Positions 1 through 7,124 of a DNA stretch of 7,935 bases are shown here, one piece after another (the stretch's first letter is position 1; every line of letters starts with the position of its first letter). Below the pieces are notes generated by a model. That model had not been told where the DNA came from and did not search any database. It was given only the letters and a program-made list of their open reading frames with translations. The position numbers and the translations under genes were made by a program. Source of the DNA: an uncultured Treponema sp. (GTDB lineage: Bacteria; Spirochaetota; Spirochaetia; Treponematales; Treponemataceae); contig CAJOPO010000312.1 of NCBI GenBank assembly GCA_905236315.1, forward strand, positions 1-7,935, read 5' to 3'.

Positions 1-3000
1 ACAAAAACAACTACTGTAGAAACTGCGTTTAAGCAAAGAAGTTCATCGCTCACTGATAATCTAAACGAAAAGACAGATGCTTTAGAAGCAGAAATAAAAA
101 GACGTACTTCAGAACTTAACGAAATGCTTTCTAATAGAACAGAAACTCTTACAAAAGAATTAAAAGAGCAGACTAGCACTATAAACAATTTCTTTACAGA
201 AAAGTTTAGTAATTTAGATACTGAATTAAATCAAAAGGCAAGTGATTTAGAAAATCAATCATCTACATTAACACAAGAATTTGAAACAAGCATAGATGAT
301 TTAAATAATAGATTACAAGAAATAAAAGATGATGTTTATGCACGTACAGATGAACTTGTAAATTCTGTGCAAGAACAAACTGACGAAGCCATTGAGCAGT
401 ATAGAAATACTACATCAACTTATGCAGAAGATGTGGAAAATCGTACTAAGGAATTATATGATTTATTACAAAACACAACTAATAAGTTGGCAGACCAAAT
501 CCAAGATAAATCAGGCTCTTTAGAGAGTGGTATATCAGAGAAAATTGATAGCATGATAAATGAAGTAAGGGAACGTGCGGACTCTGCCATTGAACAATAT
601 GCAAAAACTACGGGAAAATATACAGAAGATATAGAAACTCGTACTGCAGAATTAAGAGAGGCCTTAGAAGAACGTACTGGTGCCCTTGAAAAACAAATAA
701 AGGATAAGTCAGGCGACCTAGAAAATCAAGTTATGCAAAATCTTGCTAATATGACAGAAGATGTTAATAGCAAGACACAGGTAGCTATTGAGCAATATAC
801 GAATGTTACAAGTACATATACTCAAGAACTAGAGAGTAAAACTAATGAGTTGCTTTCTTCTCTAAAAGATAAAACTGATGAACTATCTATAGAAATTGAA
901 GAGAGAACAAGCGATATAGCTTCTGATTTAAGAGAAAAAACTTCTTCTTTGCAAGATGAACTAAACGAGAAAACGACTTCGTTACAAGATTCTATTGATG
1001 AAAAAACTCTTGTACTAGAGGATAGTCTAAATGATAAAATTGCTAAATTACAAAATGAATTAGATTCTAAGACTGATTCTATATCTTCTAGTTTAAATGA
1101 TAGAACAGAGGATTTTAAAGAAGAACTTAATAATATAACTGAAGAACTAAGTTCTTCTTTAAAAGATAAGACTGATGAACTTTCTATAGAAATAGAAGAA
1201 AAAACTACTAACATAGCTAATGACTTAGTAGAAAAAACTTCTTCTTTACAAAATGAAGTGGAAGAAAGAACTAGAGCATTAAAAGAAAATGCTGAAGATA
1301 AAACTAACTCATTAGAAAATAGTTTAACTGAACGCATAAACGATTTGTATAACGAGTTAGAAACGAAAACTAGTAATATAGCTTCTGATTTAAGAGAAAA
1401 AACTGAATATCTTAATGATGAATTAAATAGCACAGTAAAGAAATTACAATCAGACTTTGATACTAAGACAGAAACTACCGCTCAACACTTAGAAGAAAAT
1501 ATAGAAAAATTAGAGAATAATCTTTTATCACGCACTACAAATCTTGATGATGAGGTAAATGAACGTCTTATTCCGTTAGAACGTACTGTTACAGAAACTA
1601 CTCAAAATATTATGGAATCTGTACTAGGTAAATCTAGTGCCCTAGAAAAGTCCGTTAATGAGCAGACTGAAGACCTTCAAACTAAATTGCAAGAGAGAAT
1701 TGATTATTTACAGCAAGAAGTTAATACTCGAACAGATTCTCTTACTACAGAACTTATGTCAAAATCAAGTTCATTAGAAGAGAAGGTTACGGAAACAACA
1801 GAGCGTTTAACGCAGAATTTATTTGATAAAACTACATATCTTGAAGATTCTTTAACAGAAAAGACTTCTTCCTTAGAGCAAGACTTAATAAATAAAACTT
1901 CTGCTATAGAACATGCTTTAACAGAAAAGAATGATTTATGGGAGCAGCAGCTTAGTGAAAAAACATCTAATATAGAAAACTCTATAGCAAACTTAACAGA
2001 TGGTATAACATCTTCTGTTGAAGAACGAACTGTAGGCTTAAAAGAGTCTATATTAGGAATTGTTGATAATTTAGAGAACTCTGTAAATGAAAAGACTGCA
2101 AATCTTGCACTTTCTGTAAATGAGCGAATTGCTGCTTTAGAAGATGATATTTCTGAGCGTACAAAAGCACTTCATAATAACGCAGATGAACAATCTACAG
2201 CTATGGAAGAAAACATAAGAGAACGTGCTTCTGCATTAGAAAAAGAAATAAAAGATAGAACAGCAACTTTAGAGAAAAATTACAATACTCGTATAACAGA
2301 CCTTGCTAGAATTTATACAGATAGAGCAACCTCCATTACAAAGGCTATAAAAAATAATGCAGGTGCGCTAGAAAAGGGCTTAAATGAAAAAATTGAGGCT
2401 TTAACTCGTTCTGTAAATGAACGTACTACAGGTCTTGATTCTGCATTTAACGAAACAACTGCTGCGTTGGAGAAAACAGTTAACGAACGTTCTAAAATCT
2501 TGGAGCAAAATGTTTCTCAAACTGTTTCTATGCTAGAAGAAACTGTAGATGGAAAGGTTTCTGAATTGCAATTAACTGTAACAGAAAAAGTTTCTTTCTT
2601 AGAAAACGATGTGAACTCAAAAGTAAATACTTTGGAGCAAAACGTAAATTCAACTGTAAGTAATTTAGAGCAAAATATAAATTCAAAAGTAGGTGATTTA
2701 CAACAGAATGTAAATCAAAACGTTTCTAGTTTACAGGATGAAGTAAATAAAAAAATTGTTGATTTACAGAATAATGTAAATCAAGATGTTTCTAACTTAG
2801 AAAATGATATAAATAACAAGGTATCTGATTTAACTCAGAATGTAACGCAGAAGGTTTCTGAATTAGAACAAAATATGGCACAGGTTGTTTCTTCATTAGA
2901 AGCAGATGTGAACTCAAAAGTAAGTGATTTGGAGCAAAATGTAAATCAAAATGTTTCTGGTTTAGAAAAGTCTGTTAATGAGAAGACTCAGAATATTATG

Positions 3001-5907
3001 CAGGATATAACAGAACGAACCGCTAATTTGCAAACAGAGGTTGATAAAACAAAGGTAAATATTTCTGAAGCAATTAACAATAAGGTAGATTCTATTACAT
3101 CTGATTTAGTAGCAAAGGTAGACACACTTGAGAATTTTGTTAATACCAAGACTGCTTCTATTGAACAAGAAACCACAGGAAAAATAGACGATTTAAATAA
3201 TGTGCTTACAACCACATTGGAAGAAACGAAACGTACAGCACTAGATTTGGAAGAGAGAACTGACATTAACTCTCATAAATTGGACGACATAGAAACAAGA
3301 ATTAATACTCAATCTAGCGAAATAGAACAGCGTTTTAATTCTTTATTCGATGAAGCCTTTGTTAAAGCAGACCAAAAAGAGACTTCTGCCTATGAGAAAT
3401 ATAAGAAGCTTAGTATAGAACACCTTAACAAGTATAAGGCAGATTTGCAGCAATATGTTAGCGATATGCAAAAGAATATTGTTTCTTCTCTAACTGAGGT
3501 AAAAAAGCATGCAGATTCAGTTCATGAACAAGTTGAAGCTGACATTGCAAATATAAAAGTTCAGTATGAAAAATCTATGCAAGAATCTCAGGAAGTTGCT
3601 AAGAAATTGAATGAAGAAACATCTTCTGCGGTTGAACGCCTTGCTAACTTTGATAAAGAAATGAAAGAGCAAGTTGATATGTTTGATGATAATCTTGAAA
3701 AAGCAATGAAGGAAATTGCTTCTGATTATGATACTAAGCAATCAAGGTTCTTAGAAGGCTTGGATAAGCAATTAGATAAATATAAAGATGATATAGAGTA
3801 TCGCTTTAATAAATTGAACTCCGTTGCCTCTGATATTGATAAGTTAGAAGGTACATTGCGTGCAATAATGTCTCAGTCTCAAACAAGAATTAGAGCCGAC
3901 TTTGAAACTTTTACTACTAATGTTTCTAAGAATCATGAAACTTTTGAAAAAGCACTTAAAACTAGAAGTGATAAAATGAAAGATGACGTTGCTGCACTAA
4001 AACTTAGTTTGGAGGAAGTAAAGAAGAAGTCTTTTGCCACAGTAGATGAAAATTTGCGTTTATTCGAAGATAGCTTTAATACTGATTTACAAAAAAGGCA
4101 GGATGAAATTACTAAACAAATTACGGAATGGAAAGCAAGTTTTGATTCTCGTATAGAAAACTTTTCTAATTCTTATGAGCAAAGTCGTCGTGATATAGAA
4201 ATAAAATACGAAGATGACTTAAATCATCGTATTGCAGAGATACAAGAAAGGACTGCTGAAAAAGAATCTCATTTTGAGAATGAGTTAAAAGCAAATCAAG
4301 CCGTTATAGAAGAAAAAATTAATACAGTAAATCAGCGTTTGCATGACTTTATTGACCAGTATAAAGGTGCGCTAAGAGATACTAGTGACCAGGCTGCTGC
4401 TGTATTAAAACAAGAGAGTGAAAATTACAATAAACAAGTTAATCAGCAGATTTCAATTAATAAAGAAGAATTGGAAAAACAGTTAGATGAATTTAGGCGA
4501 AGTTTTATCGAAAAACAGAAAAACAGCAATGCTTCTATTTCTGAAATATCTGAAAACTTTGAAGATTGGAAAGATAAAATAGAGAAAAAATTCCAAAGTT
4601 CAGATAAGCAATATCAAAAGCAACTTGAAGAATTTATGCAAAAGCAGAAGCAAGGTCTTGAAACTATGGATTCAAGAACAGAAGAAGCTAGGCAGCAAGT
4701 TTTAGATGATATTGACCTTCTTAATCAAAAAGCAGACGATGCCCTTGATGATTATGAAAAACGCTCTGCAACAATTATGGAGCAATTACAGACTCGCTTT
4801 AATGATATGTTAACGAAATCTAAGACAGCTATGGACGCAGCTTCTGTAGAATCTAATCGTCAAATAAAGGAACTAAAAGATAGTGTAAAACTAAACTTTG
4901 AAGACCAGAAAAAAGAGTATCAGAAACTTATGGATAAGCTAAATGGAGATACAAATGATTTGCAAGTAAAAATTGATGCTATTAACCGTGGTATAGCTAA
5001 CTTTACTGGGCAGACAGATGTATTTGCAAAAGCAGAAAAACTTAAAAGTCAGTTAGATGCTTCTATTGAAGACTTAAAGGGAAAAATTACAGATTTTGCC
5101 TCTTATGATGATAAGATTAAGAATGTTAAAGCTCAGATAGAACAAGTGCAAAAACTTAGTTCAGAAATAGACCAAAAGATAACAGGTTATAATTCTCAAA
5201 AAACTGCTATTGATGCTTTGGAAAAGAAATATAATCGTCTAATTAATTTGAGCAGCACGATGGACGAAAAGATTTCTGAATTGAATACTACAAGTGATAA
5301 TCTTATGAACTTGCAAGCAAAGGTAAAGAATTTCCAAGATACATTAGATAGTGTTCAATCACAATATGACCGACTAGAAACCCAGTCAGAAACGATAGAT
5401 ACTGTTGCTCAAAATGTTGATAGCACGGTTGGAAAACTTGTAGAGTTGGAAGAACGCCTTGCAGATTATGATGCGCAGATATCTTCTTTCCCAGAGCAAT
5501 TAGATGAAGTGCAGGCAAATATTGACCAAATTGTAGAAAATAGTGGTAGCATAAATGAAGCTGTAGATAAACTTTCTTCATTGCAAAGGATCATTGAAGA
5601 AACAGAAAATCGTATAGAGCAACTTAATTCTACACAGGAAAATATAAGTGGCACAGAAAAACGCTTACAAAAACTCTCAAAGGCAGCAGATAAGAAAATA
5701 GACCTTTTGCAAGATATAGCACAAACAGAGGTAAAAAAGAAGAAAGCTACTACTAGTGGAAAGAAACCTGCTAGTAGTGGTATAACTCCTAAAACAAAAG
5801 ATACTGTACGCGAACTCAAGCGCAAGGGGTGGACAAATGCCCAAATTGCTGTAAATGTAGGATTAACAGAGGACGAAGTTGGTCTTATTTTAGAGTTACC
5901 TAGTTAA
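1..5907 (+). CDS. Giant hendecad-repeat coiled-coil protein (SpiroCoCo-like), 5' end missing
   Basis: The frame is open from base 1, so the gene begins left of the window; the first in-window ATG, at 124, falls inside a repeat unit and is not the start. The visible 1968 codons end in TAA at 5905-5907. Codons 1-1070 are 97 tandem 11-residue repeats of the type [E/D]-[K/R]-T-x-x-L-x-x-x-[L/I/V]-[N/E/T]. Core residues at positions 3, 6 and 10 give 3-4-4 spacing, typical of hendecad coiled coils. Codons 1071-1905 remain helical and highly charged, with further degenerate hendecads. A basic Lys/Ser/Thr/Pro linker (about 1910-1933) leads to a helix-turn-helix-like tail (1934-1968). No membrane segment, Cys-rich region or nucleotide-binding motif is visible in this part. 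The family name is from memory. A cytoplasmic structural or scaffolding role is inference. It converges on ispDF with a 12-nt overlap. Confidence 0.85.
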   Translation, partial: TKTTTVETAFKQRSSSLTDNLNEKTDALEAEIKRRTSELNEMLSNRTETLTKELKEQTSTINNFFTEKFSNLDTELNQKASDLENQSSTLTQEFETSIDDLNNRLQEIKDDVYARTDELVNSVQEQTDEAIEQYRNTTSTYAEDVENRTKELYDLLQNTTNKLADQIQDKSGSLESGISEKIDSMINEVRERADSAIEQYAKTTGKYTEDIETRTAELREALEERTGALEKQIKDKSGDLENQVMQNLANMTEDVNSKTQVAIEQYTNVTSTYTQELESKTNELLSSLKDKTDELSIEIEERTSDIASDLREKTSSLQDELNEKTTSLQDSIDEKTLVLEDSLNDKIAKLQNELDSKTDSISSSLNDRTEDFKEELNNITEELSSSLKDKTDELSIEIEEKTTNIANDLVEKTSSLQNEVEERTRALKENAEDKTNSLENSLTERINDLYNELETKTSNIASDLREKTEYLNDELNSTVKKLQSDFDTKTETTAQHLEENIEKLENNLLSRTTNLDDEVNERLIPLERTVTETTQNIMESVLGKSSALEKSVNEQTEDLQTKLQERIDYLQQEVNTRTDSLTTELMSKSSSLEEKVTETTERLTQNLFDKTTYLEDSLTEKTSSLEQDLINKTSAIEHALTEKNDLWEQQLSEKTSNIENSIANLTDGITSSVEERTVGLKESILGIVDNLENSVNEKTANLALSVNERIAALEDDISERTKALHNNADEQSTAMEENIRERASALEKEIKDRTATLEKNYNTRITDLARIYTDRATSITKAIKNNAGALEKGLNEKIEALTRSVNERTTGLDSAFNETTAALEKTVNERSKILEQNVSQTVSMLEETVDGKVSELQLTVTEKVSFLENDVNSKVNTLEQNVNSTVSNLEQNINSKVGDLQQNVNQNVSSLQDEVNKKIVDLQNNVNQDVSNLENDINNKVSDLTQNVTQKVSELEQNMAQVVSSLEADVNSKVSDLEQNVNQNVSGLEKSVNEKTQNIMQDITERTANLQTEVDKTKVNISEAINNKVDSITSDLVAKVDTLENFVNTKTASIEQETTGKIDDLNNVLTTTLEETKRTALDLEERTDINSHKLDDIETRINTQSSEIEQRFNSLFDEAFVKADQKETSAYEKYKKLSIEHLNKYKADLQQYVSDMQKNIVSSLTEVKKHADSVHEQVEADIANIKVQYEKSMQESQEVAKKLNEETSSAVERLANFDKEMKEQVDMFDDNLEKAMKEIASDYDTKQSRFLEGLDKQLDKYKDDIEYRFNKLNSVASDIDKLEGTLRAIMSQSQTRIRADFETFTTNVSKNHETFEKALKTRSDKMKDDVAALKLSLEEVKKKSFATVDENLRLFEDSFNTDLQKRQDEITKQITEWKASFDSRIENFSNSYEQSRRDIEIKYEDDLNHRIAEIQERTAEKESHFENELKANQAVIEEKINTVNQRLHDFIDQYKGALRDTSDQAAAVLKQESENYNKQVNQQISINKEELEKQLDEFRRSFIEKQKNSNASISEISENFEDWKDKIEKKFQSSDKQYQKQLEEFMQKQKQGLETMDSRTEEARQQVLDDIDLLNQKADDALDDYEKRSATIMEQLQTRFNDMLTKSKTAMDAASVESNRQIKELKDSVKLNFEDQKKEYQKLMDKLNGDTNDLQVKIDAINRGIANFTGQTDVFAKAEKLKSQLDASIEDLKGKITDFASYDDKIKNVKAQIEQVQKLSSEIDQKITGYNSQKTAIDALEKKYNRLINLSSTMDEKISELNTTSDNLMNLQAKVKNFQDTLDSVQSQYDRLETQSETIDTVAQNVDSTVGKLVELEERLADYDAQISSFPEQLDEVQANIDQIVENSGSINEAVDKLSSLQRIIEETENRIEQLNSTQENISGTEKRLQKLSKAADKKIDLLQDIAQTEVKKKKATTSGKKPASSGITPKTKDTVRELKRKGWTNAQIAVNVGLTEDEVGLILELPS
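373..966 (+). repeat. Three copies of a 66-residue (198-nt) higher-order repeat
   Basis: Within the hendecad array, blocks of six units recur at 373-570, 571-768 and 769-966. Each opens with a unit containing A-I-E-Q-Y. The next unit is of the form xTTxxYxEDxE or close to it (xVTSTYTQELE in copy three). Then comes a [R/K]-T-x-E-L unit. The first two copies also share a unit beginning DKSG in their fifth position. The third copy diverges in its second half. This indicates segmental duplication of six-unit blocks. Confidence 0.8.
835..1263 (+). repeat. Four-hendecad block duplicated nine hendecads apart
   Basis: Units 26-29 (835-966) reappear as units 35-38 (1132-1263), offset by exactly 297 nt or 99 residues. 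The peptide core LKDKTDELSIEIE is identical in the two copies and the DNA is also closely similar there. Flanking units are related: T-S/T-[D/N]-I-A-[S/N]-D-L-x-EKTSSLQ[D/N]E. A further related piece (IASDLREKT) is at about 1378-1404. This points to relatively recent in-frame duplication. Confidence 0.75.
2518..2979 (+). repeat. Val/Asn-rich homogeneous hendecad block (14 units)
   Basis: Units 77-90 follow a distinct consensus, SKVSDLEQNVN. Position 3 is Val in 13 of 14 units (Ile once), position 6 is Leu in all 14, position 10 is Val, Ile or Met, and position 11 is mostly Asn. The Thr usual at position 3 elsewhere is absent, and Asn, Gln and Ser replace much of the charge. Similar DNA around 2614-2645 and 2911-2942 suggests local expansion. 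Confidence 0.85.
3817..4542 (+). repeat. Second, degenerate hendecad array (22 units)
   Basis: After a region of mixed phase (3211-3816), frame 1 again divides into 11-codon units, from NSVASDIDKLE to EKQKNSNASIS. Position 10 is hydrophobic or aromatic in 21 of 22 units. Position 3 is usually aliphatic. Outside these positions the units share little identity, so this looks like an old array or selection for periodicity alone. The 3211-3816 segment also shows some 11-residue spacing in another register. Confidence 0.65.
4693..4956 (+). repeat. Third short degenerate hendecad run (8 units)
   Basis: Units run from QQVLDDIDLLN through KLMDKLNGDTN. Position 3 is hydrophobic in seven of the eight (V, A, F, M, I, F, M; Ser in the third). 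Positions 6 and 10 are often hydrophobic but less regular. This is weaker than the 3817-4542 array and could be read as a mixed heptad/hendecad coil. Confidence 0.45.
5731..5780 (-). terminator. Candidate intrinsic terminator for the carD-ispDF operon, inside the convergent CDS
   Basis: On the minus strand an 8-bp stem, ACTACTAG with CTAGTAGT (5771-5778 with 5749-5756), encloses a 14-nt loop. The right arm is followed two bases later by a T-rich stretch, CTTTCTTCTTTTTT (5733-5746). It lies about 120 nt past the ispDF stop, in the Lys/Ser linker codons of the coiled-coil gene. The stem is AT-rich and the loop long, so strength is doubtful. Confidence 0.35.
5800..5904 (+). other. C-terminal helix-turn-helix-like tail of the coiled-coil protein
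   Basis: The last 35 residues form a compact unit: a first helix DTVRELKRKG, then WTNAQIAVNVGL as the probable turn plus helix, then TEDEVGLILELPS. The pattern I-x-x-L-x-x-x-G-x-(S/T)-x-x-x-I-A-x-x-x-(G/N)-L-x-x-x-E-V-x-L-I-L-x-L resembles C-terminal tails of other bacterial coiled-coil proteins (DUF6115/SwrB type, from memory) and sigma-region-4-like helices. It follows a Lys-rich flexible linker. DNA binding is possible but not shown; it may be a protein-docking motif. Confidence 0.55.
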
Positions 5908-7104
5908 TAGGCAAACGCAGTAGGTTTTTATAGCTTCCATAGAACCTACTGCATCTACGCCTTCATTTGTTTTTGCTTTTACAAATATAGAAGTTTCTGG
6001 AACTTCTAGTATTCTAGCAATGGATTCTATGATTTTATTTCTCCAAGGAAGTATTTTAGGTCTTTCACATTCTATAACGCAATCAAGATTTTCAAGTTGC
6101 CACCCAGCTGCTTTTACATCTGCCCATATCTTTTGTAAAAGCATAGCGGAATTGGCATCTTTCCATTTAGCGTCTTCAGGTGGAAAATAAGAACCTATAT
6201 CTCCTAATCTTGAAGCCCCAAGCAATGCATCTGCTATAGCATGAAGTAAGACATCACCGTCAGAATGACCTAGTTCGCCTTTTTCAAAAGGTATTTCTAC
6301 TCCTCCTAATATAAATTTTCTTCCTTCCGCTAATTTATGTAAATCAGTTCCAATTCCAATGCGTGTCATAGTTGAACCTCTTTCTAAATCAGAAGCAAAT
6401 GTTATTTTTTTATTTTCTGCTTCCCCATAACTAATATGAACTTTTTTACCATTTGTTATATCTAAAAAAGAATCCCATATTTCGCTATCATCTGTGTATT
6501 CATAATTAAGTGTTGCTGCTCTTTTATGGCAATCAAAAAGTGGCTTTAATAAAAAGGCTTGAGGTGTTTGTACTGCACATAGATTTTTTCGTAATAAATG
6601 TCGTTTTATAGTTTTGTCTGTATCAAGTTCTTTTTGTGTATCTACAGGTGTTATAGCGGGAACTGCGGCTCCATAAATAGACGCTGTTTTTATGCAATCC
6701 TTAATAATTTTTTCACTTACAAAGGGACGCGCAGAATCGTGGATTAAAACTATTCTTTTATCAGCGTCTTCAGTATGTTTAGCTTGTAAAAAAGCAAGAG
6801 CATTTAATACGGATTTTTGTCGTGTTTCTCCACCTGCTATAAAGAAAAGATTTGTATCTTGTAATAGCGATTTTATATCTGTGTCCAAGAAAAGAGCATT
6901 TTTTGCTTTTTGTTCTTGTTTTTCAAAGTCAAAAGAAGGAATGGTTATAACAATATCAGTAAAATGCTCTGTTTTTAGAAAATTCTTTGCACATTCTGAT
7001 AGTACGCTACCTTTAGCAAGCATTCTATACTCTTTTTTTTCACCACCGCCCATACGGCTTGATGAACCTGCTGCTAAAAGTATCAATGACAATGGATTAG
7101 TCAT
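5896..7104 (-). CDS. ispDF: Bifunctional IspD/IspF enzyme of the MEP isoprenoid pathway
   Basis: This is a 402-residue cytoplasmic fusion. The IspD part (about 4-240; MEP + CTP to CDP-methylerythritol) shows LAAGSSSRMGG with R17 and K24 matching the catalytic Arg/Lys, then GGETRQKSV (91-99), HDSARPF (122-128), QTPQAF (179-184) and TDD (204-206). The IspF part (246-402; CDP-ME 2-phosphate to MEcPP) shows GTDLH with metal ligands D254 and H256, HSDGDVLLH with H288, GDIG (301-304) and KTNEG (378-382). The fused steps are non-consecutive; IspE acts between them. The 3' motif GSMEAI departs from the common GRGEGI. I chose ATG at 7104, which overlaps the carD stop as ATGACTAA; ATGs at 7113 and 7119 are possible, and 7113 has AGAAG six bases upstream. 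Second gene of the carD operon. Confidence 0.95.
   Translation of the reverse strand: MTNPLSLILLAAGSSSRMGGGEKKEYRMLAKGSVLSECAKNFLKTEHFTDIVITIPSFDFEKQEQKAKNALFLDTDIKSLLQDTNLFFIAGGETRQKSVLNALAFLQAKHTEDADKRIVLIHDSARPFVSEKIIKDCIKTASIYGAAVPAITPVDTQKELDTDKTIKRHLLRKNLCAVQTPQAFLLKPLFDCHKRAATLNYEYTDDSEIWDSFLDITNGKKVHISYGEAENKKITFASDLERGSTMTRIGIGTDLHKLAEGRKFILGGVEIPFEKGELGHSDGDVLLHAIADALLGASRLGDIGSYFPPEDAKWKDANSAMLLQKIWADVKAAGWQLENLDCVIECERPKILPWRNKIIESIARILEVPETSIFVKAKTNEGVDAVGSMEAIKTYCVCLLTR
5917..5952. other. 10-bp perfect inverted repeat just past the coiled-coil gene stop
   Basis: GCAGTAGGTT (5917-5926) pairs perfectly with AACCTACTGC (5943-5952) around a 16-nt loop. It starts 10 nt after the TAA of the coiled-coil gene and lies within the last codons of ispDF. 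No T-tract follows directly on either strand, so it is not a standard intrinsic terminator. It could protect the 3' end of an mRNA, slow polymerase between the convergent genes, or be chance. Confidence 0.4.
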
Positions 7105-7124
7105 TGCTATCATCGTCATCTTCT
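7097..7124 (-). promoter_or_regulatory. carD/ispDF stop-start overlap and weak ribosome-binding site
   Basis: On the minus strand the proposed ispDF start and the carD stop share the octamer ATGACTAA (7104-7097). The only Shine-Dalgarno-like sequence is AGAAG (7124-7120). It sits 15 nt before this ATG, 6 nt before the ATG at 7113, and directly against the ATG at 7119. Translation of ispDF therefore probably depends on ribosomes finishing carD. Confidence 0.5.

Larger units (their letters stand above)
1..3210 (+). repeat. Array of 97 tandem 33-nt units encoding hendecads
   Basis: Reading frame 1 in blocks of 11 codons gives 97 consecutive units to base 3210. The only phase break is three extra codons (Thr-Leu-Thr, 265-273): 97 x 11 + 3 = 1070 codons, matching the base count exactly. 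Typical units are EKTSSLQDELN, EKTTSLQDSID and ERTANLQTEVD. Position 6 is mostly Leu or Ile, position 10 Leu, Ile or Val, and position 3 Thr or Val. The DNA units have diverged, so the repeat is much clearer in protein than in bases. The array continues off the left edge. Confidence 0.93.

Noticed and set aside
124..126. ATG at 124 as the start of the coiled-coil gene
   Set aside because: The frame is open back to base 1 and the upstream codons continue the same 11-residue repeat. The Met lies inside a unit (RRTSELNEMLS). The true start is outside the window.
822..1433. Minus-strand open frame of about 200 codons, plus others at 2988-3266, 3517-3741, 5303-5581 and 5466-5825
   Set aside because: They are Ser/Val/Phe-rich antisense shadows of the repeat gene, without ribosome-binding sites or recognisable domains.
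1..3210. CRISPR-like or satellite DNA array with a 33-nt period
   Set aside because: Units are diverged at DNA level with no constant repeat and spacer alternation. The period is a codon-level repeat of a protein.
1..5907. SMC/RecN-type ATPase or chemotaxis receptor
   Set aside because: No Walker A, signature or Walker B motif, no hinge, no membrane segment or conserved receptor hairpin tip is visible in the 1968 residues. The missing N-terminus keeps a small doubt.
5917..5952. Standard bidirectional intrinsic terminator
   Set aside because: The stem is perfect, but no run of T follows immediately on either strand, so it is listed only as an inverted repeat.
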